64,000 nucleotides of DNA, from assembly GCA_021234155.1 (NCBI GenBank), contig JAJEKV010000003.1, positions 34,023,166 to 34,087,165 on the forward strand, written 5' to 3'. The stretch comes from Isoetes taiwanensis. Lineage: Eukaryota > Streptophyta > Lycopodiopsida > Isoetales > Isoetaceae. Positions within the stretch are counted from its first letter, which is position 1. Every line of letters starts with the position of its first letter. The notes beneath the pieces are model-generated. The model was not told the DNA's origin and made no database searches. It worked only from the letters and a program-made list of their open reading frames with translations. Both the position numbers and the translations under genes were made by a program. Below, one piece after another: positions 1 through 10,107 of this stretch.

Positions 1-278
1 TCCGTGCCTTTGGCTTCCCAAGCGCCCGGAATGGCGTCTAAGCCATTCTTGAAGCCAATTAACTTCTAAGCTTAGTGTCCCGGAAGGAAGCGTGTGAGAT
101 TTATCTCCGGCAGGCCCAATTGGCTAGAGTTCTGGTCCATGTAGTTGCAGCTATGGCAAATAACTCTTTGGGGGCATATAAATCTGGGTAGTTGCATTTG
201 GGTTAGTTGTTGAGGCCACATTACGAGGTTTCGAAGACTTCTAAACTGGATTGCCCAACTAATTGGAGCAACTCTCGC

Positions 279-360
279 ATCCATTTCATATTGTCATTAT
301 GCATCCTATAATTATTGTTTTGTGAGTGCCAAAGAGTTCAGGGAGTTATGCCAACAGGTA
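279..360. repeat. Dispersed direct repeat, copy 1 (about 82 bp)
   Basis: This segment is nearly identical to 1450-1531. Both copies share the core TTTCATATTGTCATTATGCA and end in a reading frame like AKEFRELCQQ followed at once by GGTA, which looks like an exon end at a splice donor. The copies sit on either side of the NBR1-like fragment. They could be a duplicated exon or a small dispersed repeat. I do not recognise the peptide. Confidence 0.6.
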
Positions 361-539
361 TTACTTCAAACTTATGCTAATGCTGATTTTGTACAGATAA
401 ATGGCATTAATATGTTCCGATTGTTTTGGCATACTCTACATCCAAATTAGTGGGGAAATGGACAACGAAAGCCGCCGGATGAAAATGCCTGCCATAGCTG
501 AAACTCTTGCAGATACATCCCCATACTCTAACTTAGCCG

Positions 540-1314
540 CACCGAATTTGGATCTGCATTAATCTGTTTAAGTTCCCTCAAGAGGTTAAAATCTCCATTA
601 CATAATGCTGACATAGATAGAGACGCTGTAACCATGTCTGAGGATGCAGATGTACATGATGCATGCGTGGTACAAAAACTCAACCCACTCAGGTTGAGTC
701 TTCAGGTTAGTGAAAATGAGGAAGTGGAGCCCAAAGCAGAGGCACAGGGAGAAGCACAAGAACAACAAGAAGTGACGGTTGAAGCAGCTTATAGATGCTA
801 TTTTCGGGATCACCCTAACTGCAGCAGCTTAAGGATGCAGTATTGCAAGGATTTTTGCATTTACTTGCTAGAGGCACTTTTAAAACTTGATCATCCTAAG
901 CCATCTGAGGCACAACCCAACAGGAGTTCAAGTGAGAATGTTACTCCTACGGAAGTTCCTAAGTCACAAGCTGTTGAAGAAGCATCTGGCCCTCGTGTCT
1001 CAACCAATTATAGCAGGTATTCTGAACGTGTCTTTCATCATCATGTCGAGGGTGATGGTTGTGGTTTATCTCCAATTCTTGGTCCCCGCTTCAAATCAAT
1101 TAAGTAAGTCTATTCAGTTAATCATATGATTTGTAGAGATTTCAAGACAAATTCTAAACATGTTCCATGTCATAGGAAAGAAGACTATGATCTTTGCTTG
1201 AATTGCCACAATGAAATTGGCAAGGAGGGTGAATATGCTCGTTATGATCAGCCTGTTCAACGTTATTATAGGCATCCTGGACACCCTTTTGGTGGCCACA
1301 AATCTTTTTACTGA
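540..1314 (+). pseudogene. NBR1: NBR1-like autophagy receptor fragment (end of PB1 plus ZZ zinc finger)
   Basis: Plant NBR1 is a cytoplasmic selective-autophagy receptor with PB1, ZZ, NBR1/FW and UBA domains. Here the reading frame holds the C-terminal half of a PB1 domain (AVTMSEDADVHDA, then LNPLRLSLQV), an acidic linker, and a ZZ finger (GCGLSPILGPRFKSI, then KEDYDLCLNC). A 72-nt intron at 1104-1175 (donor GTAAGT, acceptor CATAG) joins the ZZ halves in phase, creating the KKEDYDLC junction. The ORF stops at 1314 after a His-rich tail. No FW or UBA domain follows, so only about a quarter of the usual protein is present. Upstream of the first Met, the PB1 match continues only in another frame, implying a one-base shift near 600-606. 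The first Cys of the first ZZ CxxC pair is Gly (EGDGC instead of CDGC). The retained intron shows it is a DNA-level copy, not a retrocopy. Family identity is fairly sure; activity is unlikely. Confidence 0.72.
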
Positions 1315-1449
1315 AGATTGGTATGCACTTCTTCAATTTCATGTTCGCTTTATTATATAAATTTGCTCTGTCCTATGGATAGAATATCTTATTCTTTTGT
1401 ACCTTTGTGTGGTTGGTTTTCCTGTTTATAAAGTACCATTATACATTTG

Positions 1450-1531
1450 ATCCATTTCATATTGTCATTATGCATCCCATAATTATTAGTTTGTGAGTGC
1501 CACAGAGTTTAGGGAGTTCTGCCAGCAGGTA
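1450..1531. repeat. Dispersed direct repeat, copy 2
   Basis: Second copy of the 82-bp segment at 279-360. It differs at a few bases and encodes the related end ATEFREFCQQ before a GT. Its 3' part was then tandemly duplicated at 1501-1570. Confidence 0.6.
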
Positions 1532-1570
1532 TAATCACAGAGTTTAGGGAGTTCTGCCAGCAGGTATAAC
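1501..1570. repeat. 35-bp perfect tandem duplication
   Basis: The 35-bp unit beginning CACAGAGTTTAGGGAG occurs twice in direct succession (1501-1535 and 1536-1570), with a single difference at the last base. Both copies include the apparent exon end and GGTA donor, so a transcript would see two alternative donors. Confidence 0.85.
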
Positions 1571-1658
1571 TTCATCACTGTTGCTAGAACTTAGGATTCC
1601 TAATTTATTCCCATAAATGAGCTGCTAATTATTGCTTATTCACATTAATGTTCTGCAG

Positions 1659-1775
1659 AACATGGAAGGGATTGACATACAGTGGAGTGCTAGGTTTGGA
1701 ACAAATTTGGATGATTCGGGTCCAAATTTGGCTTATGAAATGTTATTTGACCCTATCACCCTATTTGTAAACTGA
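1659..1775 (+). other. Possible terminal exon, unidentified product
   Basis: A pyrimidine-rich tract ending TTCTGCAG precedes an open frame starting NMEGIDIQWSARFG and ending at a TGA at 1773-1775 (38 codons). It would join in phase 0 to the exon-like end of the repeat at 1450-1531. It does not match the part of NBR1 expected after the ZZ finger, and I do not recognise it. It is supported only by a plausible acceptor and an open frame. Confidence 0.25.
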
Positions 1776-2748
1776 GGTATCAGGGTATGGTGGCACCATA
1801 TTTGAGTCTAGAGACTAGAGAACTAACACATCAAAAGTTAAAATAGAAAGATTCTGTACAGTAGAGGTGTATGTTCTAACCTCCTGTAACAATTCAAAGT
1901 TATTGGACATGTACCATATGATCAACGAATGACATGTATTGGATATGTAAGTTCTTGAACATGATGTAATAAGTTTCCACGAGACATTTGATGAGTTTTT
2001 TTTCTTTAGTTCAACCAAAAGTCTCTTTTCATTGTGTGCTCATGCAATTTAGATAGAATGCTTACAGAATAGAAGTCAAGCCATGTTGATGGTTTTAATT
2101 ATAGTCGTTCCATAGTGATAAGGATCCTATTCCATTGCACAAATCGAAATATGTTTTGATGTTGGCCATTGAAGTAGGAGAAGTTTAATGACCTAGGTAT
2201 GAAAAGCATACTCTGAGCTCCACTTATTGTGTTATTGTGTTTCTAGAGCCGAGCACTCATTAGAATTCTTTTCATTATTTCGCTATATCCACATGCACTG
2301 CTTAACATTTGATGGCTTGGTTACCCAAGTGAATCGGTGAAGAGAAATGTCCACGGCGGCGGCCATGGCGGCGATAAATAAAATTCCATTAAATAAAACG
2401 GGGGTTTAAAATTGACCTACTTCGTAATAAATAAACTTATAAAATGATTTAGATTTCCTCACGGGTAAAATCCGGTCCTGGTCAAAGCTAAGTATAGGAA
2501 ATCGGAAATGTTACAACAGCTCATTAGTTGTCGCCCAATGCTGAGATGCACAAGAAAAAGCAGGCTTTCTAGAAGAACTGGGGGCTGGCCACTGATCAAA
2601 CTATACCTTCTAAAATGGCCGCCAATTACACGTTTACAGACACCTTTTATAATGGCGGCAACCTCTTGGGTTAGCGAATTTCCAAGGAAAGAGAGCTTTC
2701 TTAGAGTGCTTATAAAATGACCAATACATCTTATGCCTCTCTCCAGAA
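1776..2748. other. Intergenic, AT-rich; putative methyltransferase 5' region
   Basis: I see no supportable coding sequence. The short ORFs here lack family features. A small GCGGCGGC-rich patch lies near 2352-2375 in otherwise AT-rich DNA. The last few hundred bases precede the methyltransferase start codon and would hold its promoter, but no clear TATA box stands out. Confidence 0.4.
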
Positions 2749-3563
2749 ATGAGTTGGGAAATGGAAGGAAGCCAGGCATGGGATGCTGCAGCAAATGATG
2801 CCTATGTTACAGTAAATGCGCCACGTTTAGCTCACTACTCTGCAGATGCTCTTCTTCTAAGCCCCCCTTCTAAGCATGACTCAATTCTAGATGTAGCTTG
2901 TGGGCCTGGCCACCTTTCAATCCAAGCTGCTCGCATGGGAGTCCGCCACGTGGTGGCCACTGACTGGTCCAAAGACATGATACATTATCTTAAACATTCC
3001 CTCCTTGATGAAACCCCTTCAGTTCAGCAAAGTGTCACGGTTTTTGTTATGGTGAGACCCTCAAATCCATCCCTGATTCAAGCATGGATAAAATTTACTC
3101 CATCTTTGGGATCTTTCTTTTTCCCCATCTTGAATTGGCCATTAAGACGGCCTTTCGAGTCCTCAAACCTAAAGGCCAATTGATTTTCTCATTTTGGCTG
3201 CCAGAGATGGACCATGTACCTTCATTTACATCAATTTGTAGTATTATATTTGAACACATGGGGTTTCTTCCTAATACAGCAGAGTGCAAGAGTGAAGATT
3301 TCAAGGTTATGTTAATGCAGAATGGATTTGAGGAAGTAGAAGAAATTAGAGTAAGTCATTCTCTTGCATTTAAAGATGGCAATGAGGTTGTCAGGTCCTT
3401 TATGGGAAGAAACCCTTTTATGGATGCTATTCTAGTTAATGCATCCGCTGAGAAGCTGGAAGAATGTAAGAGCTTGATTTTGACGCATGTGTGTGATAAC
3501 AAAGAAGGGCCAGGTTCATTTCATTCTACTGCCTGTTTTCTCATTGCCACTAAAAAAGTTTAG
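2749..3563 (+). pseudogene. Class I SAM-dependent methyltransferase, one frameshift
   Basis: Two overlapping frames make up one methyltransferase of about 270 residues. Frame 1 (2749 to about 3045) carries motif I, ILDVACGPGHLSIQAAR, and the acidic end of strand beta-2, VVATDWSKDMI. Frame 2 (about 3046-3563) continues with ETLKSIPDSSMDKIYSIFG, the motif FRVLKPKGQLIFSFW and a typical C-terminal Rossmann region ending at TAG 3561-3563. The switch falls near 3040-3050, beside a TTTTTG run, and amounts to a shift of one base. Read as a whole it is UbiE/type-11 small-molecule methyltransferase-like; the substrate cannot be told. The start ATG is the first Met before motif I and gives the usual short N-terminal segment. 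There is no intron. It could be a young pseudogene or a functional gene with a one-base assembly error. A decayed partial copy lies 0.95 kb downstream. Confidence 0.75.
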
Positions 3564-4516
3564 CTGAGAATAGCTCTAAAGACAGGATGCGCCAGATCTG
3601 CATCTGCACATCTAAAACGCATCTTACATATGACTGAAACGTATCCGCACTGCTCTGGCCACATCATTCGATGCCTCTGATGCTATTCCGATGGATGCTG
3701 TGGCCTTCTCTACCTTATTGAACTGTGGCATGACAAGTTTTTTGAGACCTGTTCTATTTCAGCAGCTAGAGAACATCAGCATATTATCTGTTTCATGCAA
3801 TCATTCCATAAGCATAGTCTTCTGTTTTGTTGATACTAGGTCTCTTATTATGTTAACGATAATTTTCTAACACTTTTCTATCTATTAAGAGTTCTTATAA
3901 CCTTCTTATTACTGTTTACTATGAAGTATTGAGGTAACAATTAGTATGATCAAAGCTGCTATAGCTTCAGAGTAAAGTTTAATTTTAAAGCGACACCTTA
4001 TCCGCATCTAATATCATAGATGTCCTGATGCTTTAGATGCTTTAGATCTATGCATCTGACGCATCTACCCGTAGATGCTTGTCGGGCACTGAGAACAACA
4101 CTGGCATCACCTAAACAACAAGTGGATGCCTTTCAACACACTGTTCTTTTTGCTATCAATCTTCTCTTTAGTTATAAACATCTTTAATCTGCTAGATAAA
4201 GATCTAATCCCATGCAAAGAGTAGGAAAAAATGGCCATTGGTCCTGTTAATGACACTTCAATTTTGCACAAATCTATTGCATCAGACATTCTTGATAAGC
4301 TTGAAGGGCTTCATACCTGAACAATAAAGATATGCTTGCAATAGTTTGTTTCTTCACAACCTACTGAACTAGGTGAACATTGGTATAATCATCCTTGCAT
4401 AAATGCTTGGCCTCTGCAATGTCATTTATCCTATGAATTAAAGAAAGATGGCACCTGAGATGCTATAGACAGCAAGACTCAGATCTCCAAAAATGCGAAA
4501 AACCATTCTCTCCTTG
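3564..4516. other. Intergenic, enriched in GATGC/GCATC words
   Basis: No coding sequence recognised. Two patches (about 3585-3705 and 4000-4090) are dense in GCATCT, GATGC and related words, like a badly degraded short-period repeat. This is the interval between the methyltransferase and its decayed copy. Confidence 0.4.
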
Positions 4517-4675
4517 GATATAATTTACTCAAATATTTGGGATCTTTCTTTTGACCCAACCAGAATTGGCCATTAAGGTGGCCTTTCGACAAACCTAGAG
4601 TTGGATCCTGCACATCAGTTCTTAAAGTTATTGACCATATGGGGACTGTCCATCATATAGCAGATAAAACCTAAA
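4517..4675 (+). pseudogene. Decayed partial copy of the methyltransferase
   Basis: The stretch around TTTGGGATCTTTCTTTT, then AATTGGCCATTAAGGTGGCC, aligns with 3105-3150 of the methyltransferase (GGGATCTTTCTTTT and TTGGCCATTAAGACGGCC). A weaker match continues near 4630-4665 (ACCATATGGGGACTG against ACACATGGGGTTTCT). Deletions separate the blocks and no frame survives. It is best read as the relic of a tandem duplication of the gene at 2749-3563. Confidence 0.6.
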
Positions 4676-7600
4676 ACACAAGTAAAGAAGAAAGTTGAAA
4701 CACTTCCACACCATCCTTTTTGATGTTAATCTGCTTGGCACTATGTACAACATCAAACATTCTGCTCCCCTAAATAATTATATAAGAAAAAGATCTGGTA
4801 GATCTGATCCTGTGCAAACCATAGTAAAAACTCGTTGGGGGTAACAGAAAACCAGTACTCTCTTCAAAAAAGAATATTTATATGATGGGAAAAAACAAAC
4901 AAATGCAGACAACAGTTAAATGATAGCTTCAACAGTAGGAAGCTATACAATTTAAGAAGAATAATAATTGAGAATAGATAAAAATACAGTAGTAGTATTT
5001 AGGAGAAAGAAGCTGGAAATGAAACTTATTTGATCTACTGCCTTTCCCGTGGTGTCTGAGGCACTTCCCCCAGTTTGCAGTCTGTGAACCCCCCGTTTGC
5101 AGCCTGAATACCCTATTAACTCCAAGCACAAAACGAGAAAAGGCTTCGCCACAGCTGTTGTCCTGTAACAAGCAATGAAACTTCAACCAGTGTCATGACA
5201 AGTCCAACATCTATCCTAATGTTGGGCCATTGGCTTGCATATGCTAAAAAGACACCTAGTACTAAGAGAAACCATCCCCATCTGCACGATATACACACAC
5301 AATATACAATGGTTAGGTGTTTCGATACTTGTGTGTGATCCGAAAACACCAATATGTACCATGCAGATAAGTGCCAATGAGCTGGGGGCTGTTCTTCTAG
5401 AGGTATGTAAGAAACATTTTGCATAGGCCTCTTAATATCTTTCATTGCATCTAAATTCATGTCTGTCTGTTATAACAATTTGGCTGAAGTAACTAACAAT
5501 TGAGGGATGTACGAAACATTTTGCATAGGCCTCTTTCGTAGCTTTCATTGCATCCAAATTCATGTCTGCCTATTTTAACAATGCTGCAACCCCTTGGGTG
5601 CAGATTGTCCTGCCACCTTCATGCAGGAAGCCTTTTGTATAACTAGCAATGTTGCCATCAATTAGCTCTTATAGGTGTTAGAAAAACAAAGAGAGATTTC
5701 ACATATGAACAAATATGTTCATGCATGATGCTCAAGAGTGGCCAGATGAGATCTACCATGCTATCGAGGAAACTATTGCTCCAATCACAAGCGATAATGC
5801 AAGCTAAAAGAACTGCATCACTCCGGGTGCAGGCTTCTGGTTGCAGCAACATTAATTAATGGCTAGGCGATTTTAAATGGGAATTAATAAAGTTGCTTAC
5901 AGTTAAATAATAACTAAAATCTCCAGGTGAAGTGATATAGCAACGACGTGTCAGCTGAGCCTAGGAACTTGCTTATGTCATCTATTCCACGTGAAGGAAT
6001 GCCGTTGCTTTACAATTTGGAATTTTACAAGGATTATAAGAGAAATACACTGAAGGATGCCGGAGTTGTTGCCTTAACCTAATACCCCTGGTACCAGAGG
6101 AAAACCTATAACCTACCTCCTCTTATGAGTTACATGAGGTACACACAGATCATTGGGCAGAACTGGTATCCTAGCTAGAAATGGAGCCTCAACTCCTTGC
6201 ACATGAATTCTGTTTACAGAGAAACTTGGCCTTTTTTGCATCAAAACTGCAATATGCGTAAGAAAATAGTTCGCGCTCAGGGAACTAATTACCTGAATAT
6301 ATGAAAGAGCCCCAGATCGATCTGTTCCTGGGCTGCATCTAATCAGAGAGAGCTGACTTCAATGATACGCAGGAATATAATCCAATAACCAAAAATAGTC
6401 ATGATGGCACTACCTGCTTTTGTTCCTCATGCCTGAAATGCCTCAATGGCAAAGCCACATATACCATTCCAAATGCATTGTTTAGTGTATCCAGATATTT
6501 TCCAATACCATACTTTATGTTTGAAACTTCAACCGTCTGCGCAACCTCTTGTTGTTTGCTTGGCACTCGCGCCATGCAAAGCACGCAAGCAGTGCCATCT
6601 GCCATGGTAATAAAGACAGACGAAAAAAAGTAAGCACACTGCAACTTCAACCCTAAATTATCCACCTTGATTCTGCATGCGAGAAAAAAGCCTTAAGAAT
6701 TCCAAGTGTATATGTCAAAAAATATACAGGGGTGCTAACCATTAAAATCAGCCAGAAAATCATTGCCCAGCATATGCACCCTCTAGATCTAGGCATTAGT
6801 ACACTGCAACAGGAAAACATATTAAAAAGGATGCATATGTTGTGCGCCCCAAATCATTGTAATATGCAATCCACTATTGAAATTGTAAACTGCATTCATG
6901 ACAATATTTAGTTACCGAATGCAAGTAAGGGAAATTAATTAAGCAATTCAAGCCTGCATTACATATGTACAAATCTGTGTCATCCAGCATTCTTCGACGA
7001 AAGATGGAAAGTCTAAGTTTAGACATTGATTAACTACATCTCCAGACATTTTCCAAAGCCAGATTTTCTATTCATAATACCACTGACTGTATCGCCATAA
7101 CTGGTTTAACATCAAGAACTATACAATCACGAGCTGCAAGTTTTACCAAGCTATGAGCTTTTGCCATAGCTTGCACAGCCTGTATCTAGGAAAGGCAAAT
7201 GGCATCATTTGGGGAACTAAAACCCATGTAAGAAGGAAAATCCAACCTGAACTCAGATATTCTTAGAAAGTTCTTGCTTCTATAGTTGGTAATTGCTTGG
7301 CTTGAACTCGGTAGCAGACTTTGAATTGAGTGACTGGGCAAGCATTTGGTTTGTCATCTAAGCAGGTGTAACCCATTGGAGAAATTTGGTTGGCCTTCCC
7401 CATATGATATCATTTCTTCATAGAAATGAGAGTATGTTAAATGTAGCAATTTTTGAAAATGTATGGCGAGGAAGCCTGGCATCATAGCCAAAACATGGCA
7501 AAGGCCTTCAAGATAAACGAACCTTTAACCGGGTAACCACCTTCTGTCTACTACGGATGGCTGATTGAAATTTGCTAATCTTGGAAAATATCCAGAACTT

Positions 7601-8870
7601 GAAATTCCAAAAGCAATCTGGAAGAGCAAATTCCAAAGCAATGGCTACGAAGCCAGGGTTAGGAATGATAATAATATACAAAACCTGTGATATAGCGTGT
7701 CCAAAAAACATATGAAAGCTGCAATACCAAAATTCGAATGCATCAATCCATACTCTCAGAACGTCGGAGCAGTGAATTGGAAATCTCCTTCCAGTAACCC
7801 ACTCGGGCGTTTCTTATCGGACGAATACTTTATCAACTAAGTTAGAACCTCGTTTAAAGAACACTTAATGCCAAGATAATATTGCCCAATGTCTGCGAAC
7901 CATAGTGAAAAAAGTTTTTTAGGGTCTGGTCTGTTGAAGCCCTTGAGAGAAAAGCAGTGGCATTGACACGGATCAGCGGGACTGCCCATAGGGAAAAAAT
8001 AGTTTGTCTTCCTCCTCCTTAACCCCTTGTCCTTGCAGGTTAAGCTGATCCAACCGTTGCTGACCGTCAGATTGCAACTAGGTTATTATGCATAACTTTT
8101 AGAATATGCTTTTGTCAGAGAATATTCCAAAGATTATTGCCATAACTCTTCGAATATTCTCCCCTTACAGAATATTCCAGTAGTTATTGTTATAATCACT
8201 CGAATATGCCAAATGAACAAGAAATATTCCATTTGATCGATGACTCTGTTCTTAGAGTGGGCGCCGGAGATAGTAAGTGTCCAGATGATTCGGTGTCCCT
8301 TGAAGAAGGTGTTCTCAACTCCGTCGCTTTCTCAAGACAGAAAGGAGCCCTTCATTGATCTGCAGAATAAGTGGCAGATTTGATCTCTGCAGGAAAAATA
8401 AATGGTAGATATCATGCTGCATCTGCACCACCAAACAACTGGAGGACGGAGCAGATTTCTTATCAGATTTGCATTCCCGGAAGAAGGAGGCACGGATTCG
8501 TGTGGGCTTTTAAAATATCGGCCCCGTTGATCCGATTTCTTCATCTTTTTTTGATCCGTTTGGATTCTTTCTTCTGTGGGTTCTGCTGGATCTTCCCCTT
8601 ACAAAGGAAGAATCAAGGGCGCTGGATCTGTGCAAAGATCCAAGCATTTCTGATTCTTGCAGCAAATGGCTCTGATATTTTGCGGTTCATGGAGCATTTC
8701 TGGTTCTGGTATTTTGCGAATTTTTTCTCAAGCCTCGAAGAGCAAATGGCCCATTCCCGTTGCTGGAAAAACATGGTTCAAAACAGGGTATGCTGGAACA
8801 GAGGTATGGAATAAAGCAGGAATGAAATAGAACAGGGTACACCGGAATAGAGCTTGAAACTATGCTATGC
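4676..8870. other. Gene-poor region with weak minus-strand exon candidates
   Basis: No gene is identified. Two minus-strand open stretches have splice-like ends but no family I recognise. One, about 6408-6600, ends PLRHFRHEEQKQ at a GCAG|GTAGTG donor. The other, about 5165-5285, is hydrophobic (WFLLVLGVFLAYASQWPN) and preceded by TATCGTGCAG. At 8090-8230 the word GAATATTC and variants recur (AGAATATTCC, CGAATATTC), as in some LTRs. The pyrimidine- and G-rich words CCTTAACCCCTTGTC near 8020 recur inside the palindrome at 8871-9462. Confidence 0.35.
5405..5582. repeat. Imperfect 75-bp direct repeat
   Basis: The segment at 5405-5478 (around GAAACATTTTGCATAGGCCT) recurs at 5507-5582 with about 88 percent identity by eye, at a 102-bp period. 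A short unrelated spacer separates the copies. No function is evident. Confidence 0.75.
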
Positions 8871-9462
8871 CGGAACAGATTTTGCTATTTCTTAAATCCT
8901 ACATATTTCTTAAACCCCATCTGAATTTTAGCATCCAATTCCAGAGCTTCAACCTGCTCAGACAAGGGGTTAAGGGAGGTCAACCTCCTCCTCTCGGGGG
9001 TAATGCAAAATAACCCTCTCGGCCTGCCGGCCTCGAGGGTTATTTTGCATAACCCCCTCGAGGAGGAGGTTAACCTCCTCTTCATGTGAATACTATAAAA
9101 TGAAGCTTTGCATGCATCTTAGAAAAAAAAATGCACGGGAAATAAATATACAAGGTTATAAACCATTAAGGAGAATTCCAAAAGCTCACATATACAAATA
9201 TACTCTATACACTCCAAATTCTTGTGCTACATCTACACATTATGCTGCTGAAGAGGAGGTTAACCTCCTCCTCGAGGGGGTTATGCAAAATAACCCTCGA
9301 GGCCGGCAGGCCGAGAGGGTTATTTTGCATTACCCCCGAGAGGAGGAGGTTGACCTCCCTTAACCCCTTGTCTGAGCAGGTTGAAGCTCTGGAATTGGAT
9401 GCTAAAATTCAGATGGGGTTTAAGAAATATGTAGGATTTAAGAAATAGCAAAATCTGTTCCG
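8871..9462. repeat. 592-bp nested palindrome (214-bp inverted arms, 164-bp loop)
   Basis: The left arm 8871-9084 and right arm 9249-9462 are exact reverse complements over 214 bp by direct reading; pairing stops at both ends. The loop 9085-9248 is AT-rich and unrelated. Each arm contains its own imperfect palindrome: in the left arm 8977-9024 pairs with 9029-9076 across a 4-bp spacer, 42 of 48 positions matching, around AAAATAACCCTC and GAGGGTTATTTT. A transcript from either strand would fold into a long hairpin able to re-fold into smaller hairpins. The structure cuts the MCAfunc-like frame on its right side. It may be a foldback or MITE-like element, or a hairpin small-RNA source. I see no flanking target-site duplication. 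Confidence 0.93.
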
Positions 9463-9886
9463 AAAATGTGCGCATACCCCTGTGTTTGATGATTTCATGA
9501 GGGCCAAAAGAGTGGGATAAATGAGCCATTTGAGCTAGAAAAAGGACGATGGCCTCATGAATTCGGAGCTGGAAATCCCGCAGCTTGGATTCATCGTCTC
9601 CTGAGCGCCAAATTCTTACGAGTGTGATGCGATTCTGGCACAACTCTGCAAACTCGTTGAGCTCATTTACAACGCCCCTTATTCCCTCCATAGTTGTCTT
9701 TAGCACAGGATCATCACTCAGTTCTGATGCATGTTCTTTTATCATAAGTGCCACATCGCAGGCCCTCTTAGCCATTTCATGCACCCTGATCCTGTTTGCT
9801 TTTTCCAGTTTATGGCCCTCTGCAACTTTTTCTGCAATCCTCAGACACGATGCCACCGTTGATGCAATTACCATCCAAGATGCCAT
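9320..9886 (-). pseudogene. N-terminal MCAfunc/HeLo-like helical bundle, truncated by palindrome
   Basis: The frame starts at ATG 9886 (MASWMVIASTVASCLRIAEK) and runs about 140 residues of amphipathic helices with heptad-like spacing (VHEMAKRACDVALMIKEHA, GVVNELNEFAELC). This resembles the four-helix bundle at the N-terminus of plant MCA1/MCA2, plant MLKL-like and related kinase proteins. From 9462 downward the frame enters the right arm of the nested palindrome, and its last 47 or so codons are palindrome sequence, so the native C-terminal part (often a kinase or ARM domain) is missing. Upstream lie a TTCTA microsatellite and a 76-bp tandem duplication in the presumed 5' leader. The domain call is from pattern only; the family could be another helical-bundle protein. 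Confidence 0.5.
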
Positions 9887-9897
9887 TTCTTCTTAAA

Positions 9898-10107
9898 AAA
9901 ATCTATTCTATTCTATTCTATTCCATTCTAGTGGCAATCACACTTCCCAAGCCCCAAATCTCACTTTGCAATATAAGCCCCATCAAACAAACAAACAAAA
10001 GGAACAACTCAAGAAGCCTCAAATGTCAAGAAAATCTCACTTTGCAATATAAGCCCCATCAAACAAACAAACAAAAGGAACAACTCAAGAAGCCTCAAAT
10101 GTCAAGA
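9898..10107. repeat. TTCTA microsatellite followed by 76-bp perfect tandem duplication
   Basis: At 9900-9930 the unit TTCTA repeats about five times. At 9956-10031 and 10032-10107 a 76-bp unit beginning AAATCTCACTTTGCAA is present twice with no difference seen. Both lie just upstream of the MCAfunc-like start codon, that is, in its leader or promoter. The identity of the copies suggests a recent duplication. Confidence 0.85.

Noticed and set aside
5116-6665. Minus-strand membrane-protein gene from the hydrophobic frame at 5.2 kb and the exon-like frame at 6.4-6.6 kb
   Set aside because: Splice-like ends exist but the pieces could not be joined or matched to a family; kept only as weak candidates.
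8371-8814. 147-codon open frame on the plus strand
   Set aside because: No recognisable domain, composition like random AT-rich DNA (many Phe/Trp/Leu), and it lies in an LTR-like stretch; not enough to call a gene.
9224-9448. Open frame in the palindrome, also present as its mirror at 8885-9085
   Set aside because: The identical protein on both arms is a result of the inverted repeat; no family resemblance.
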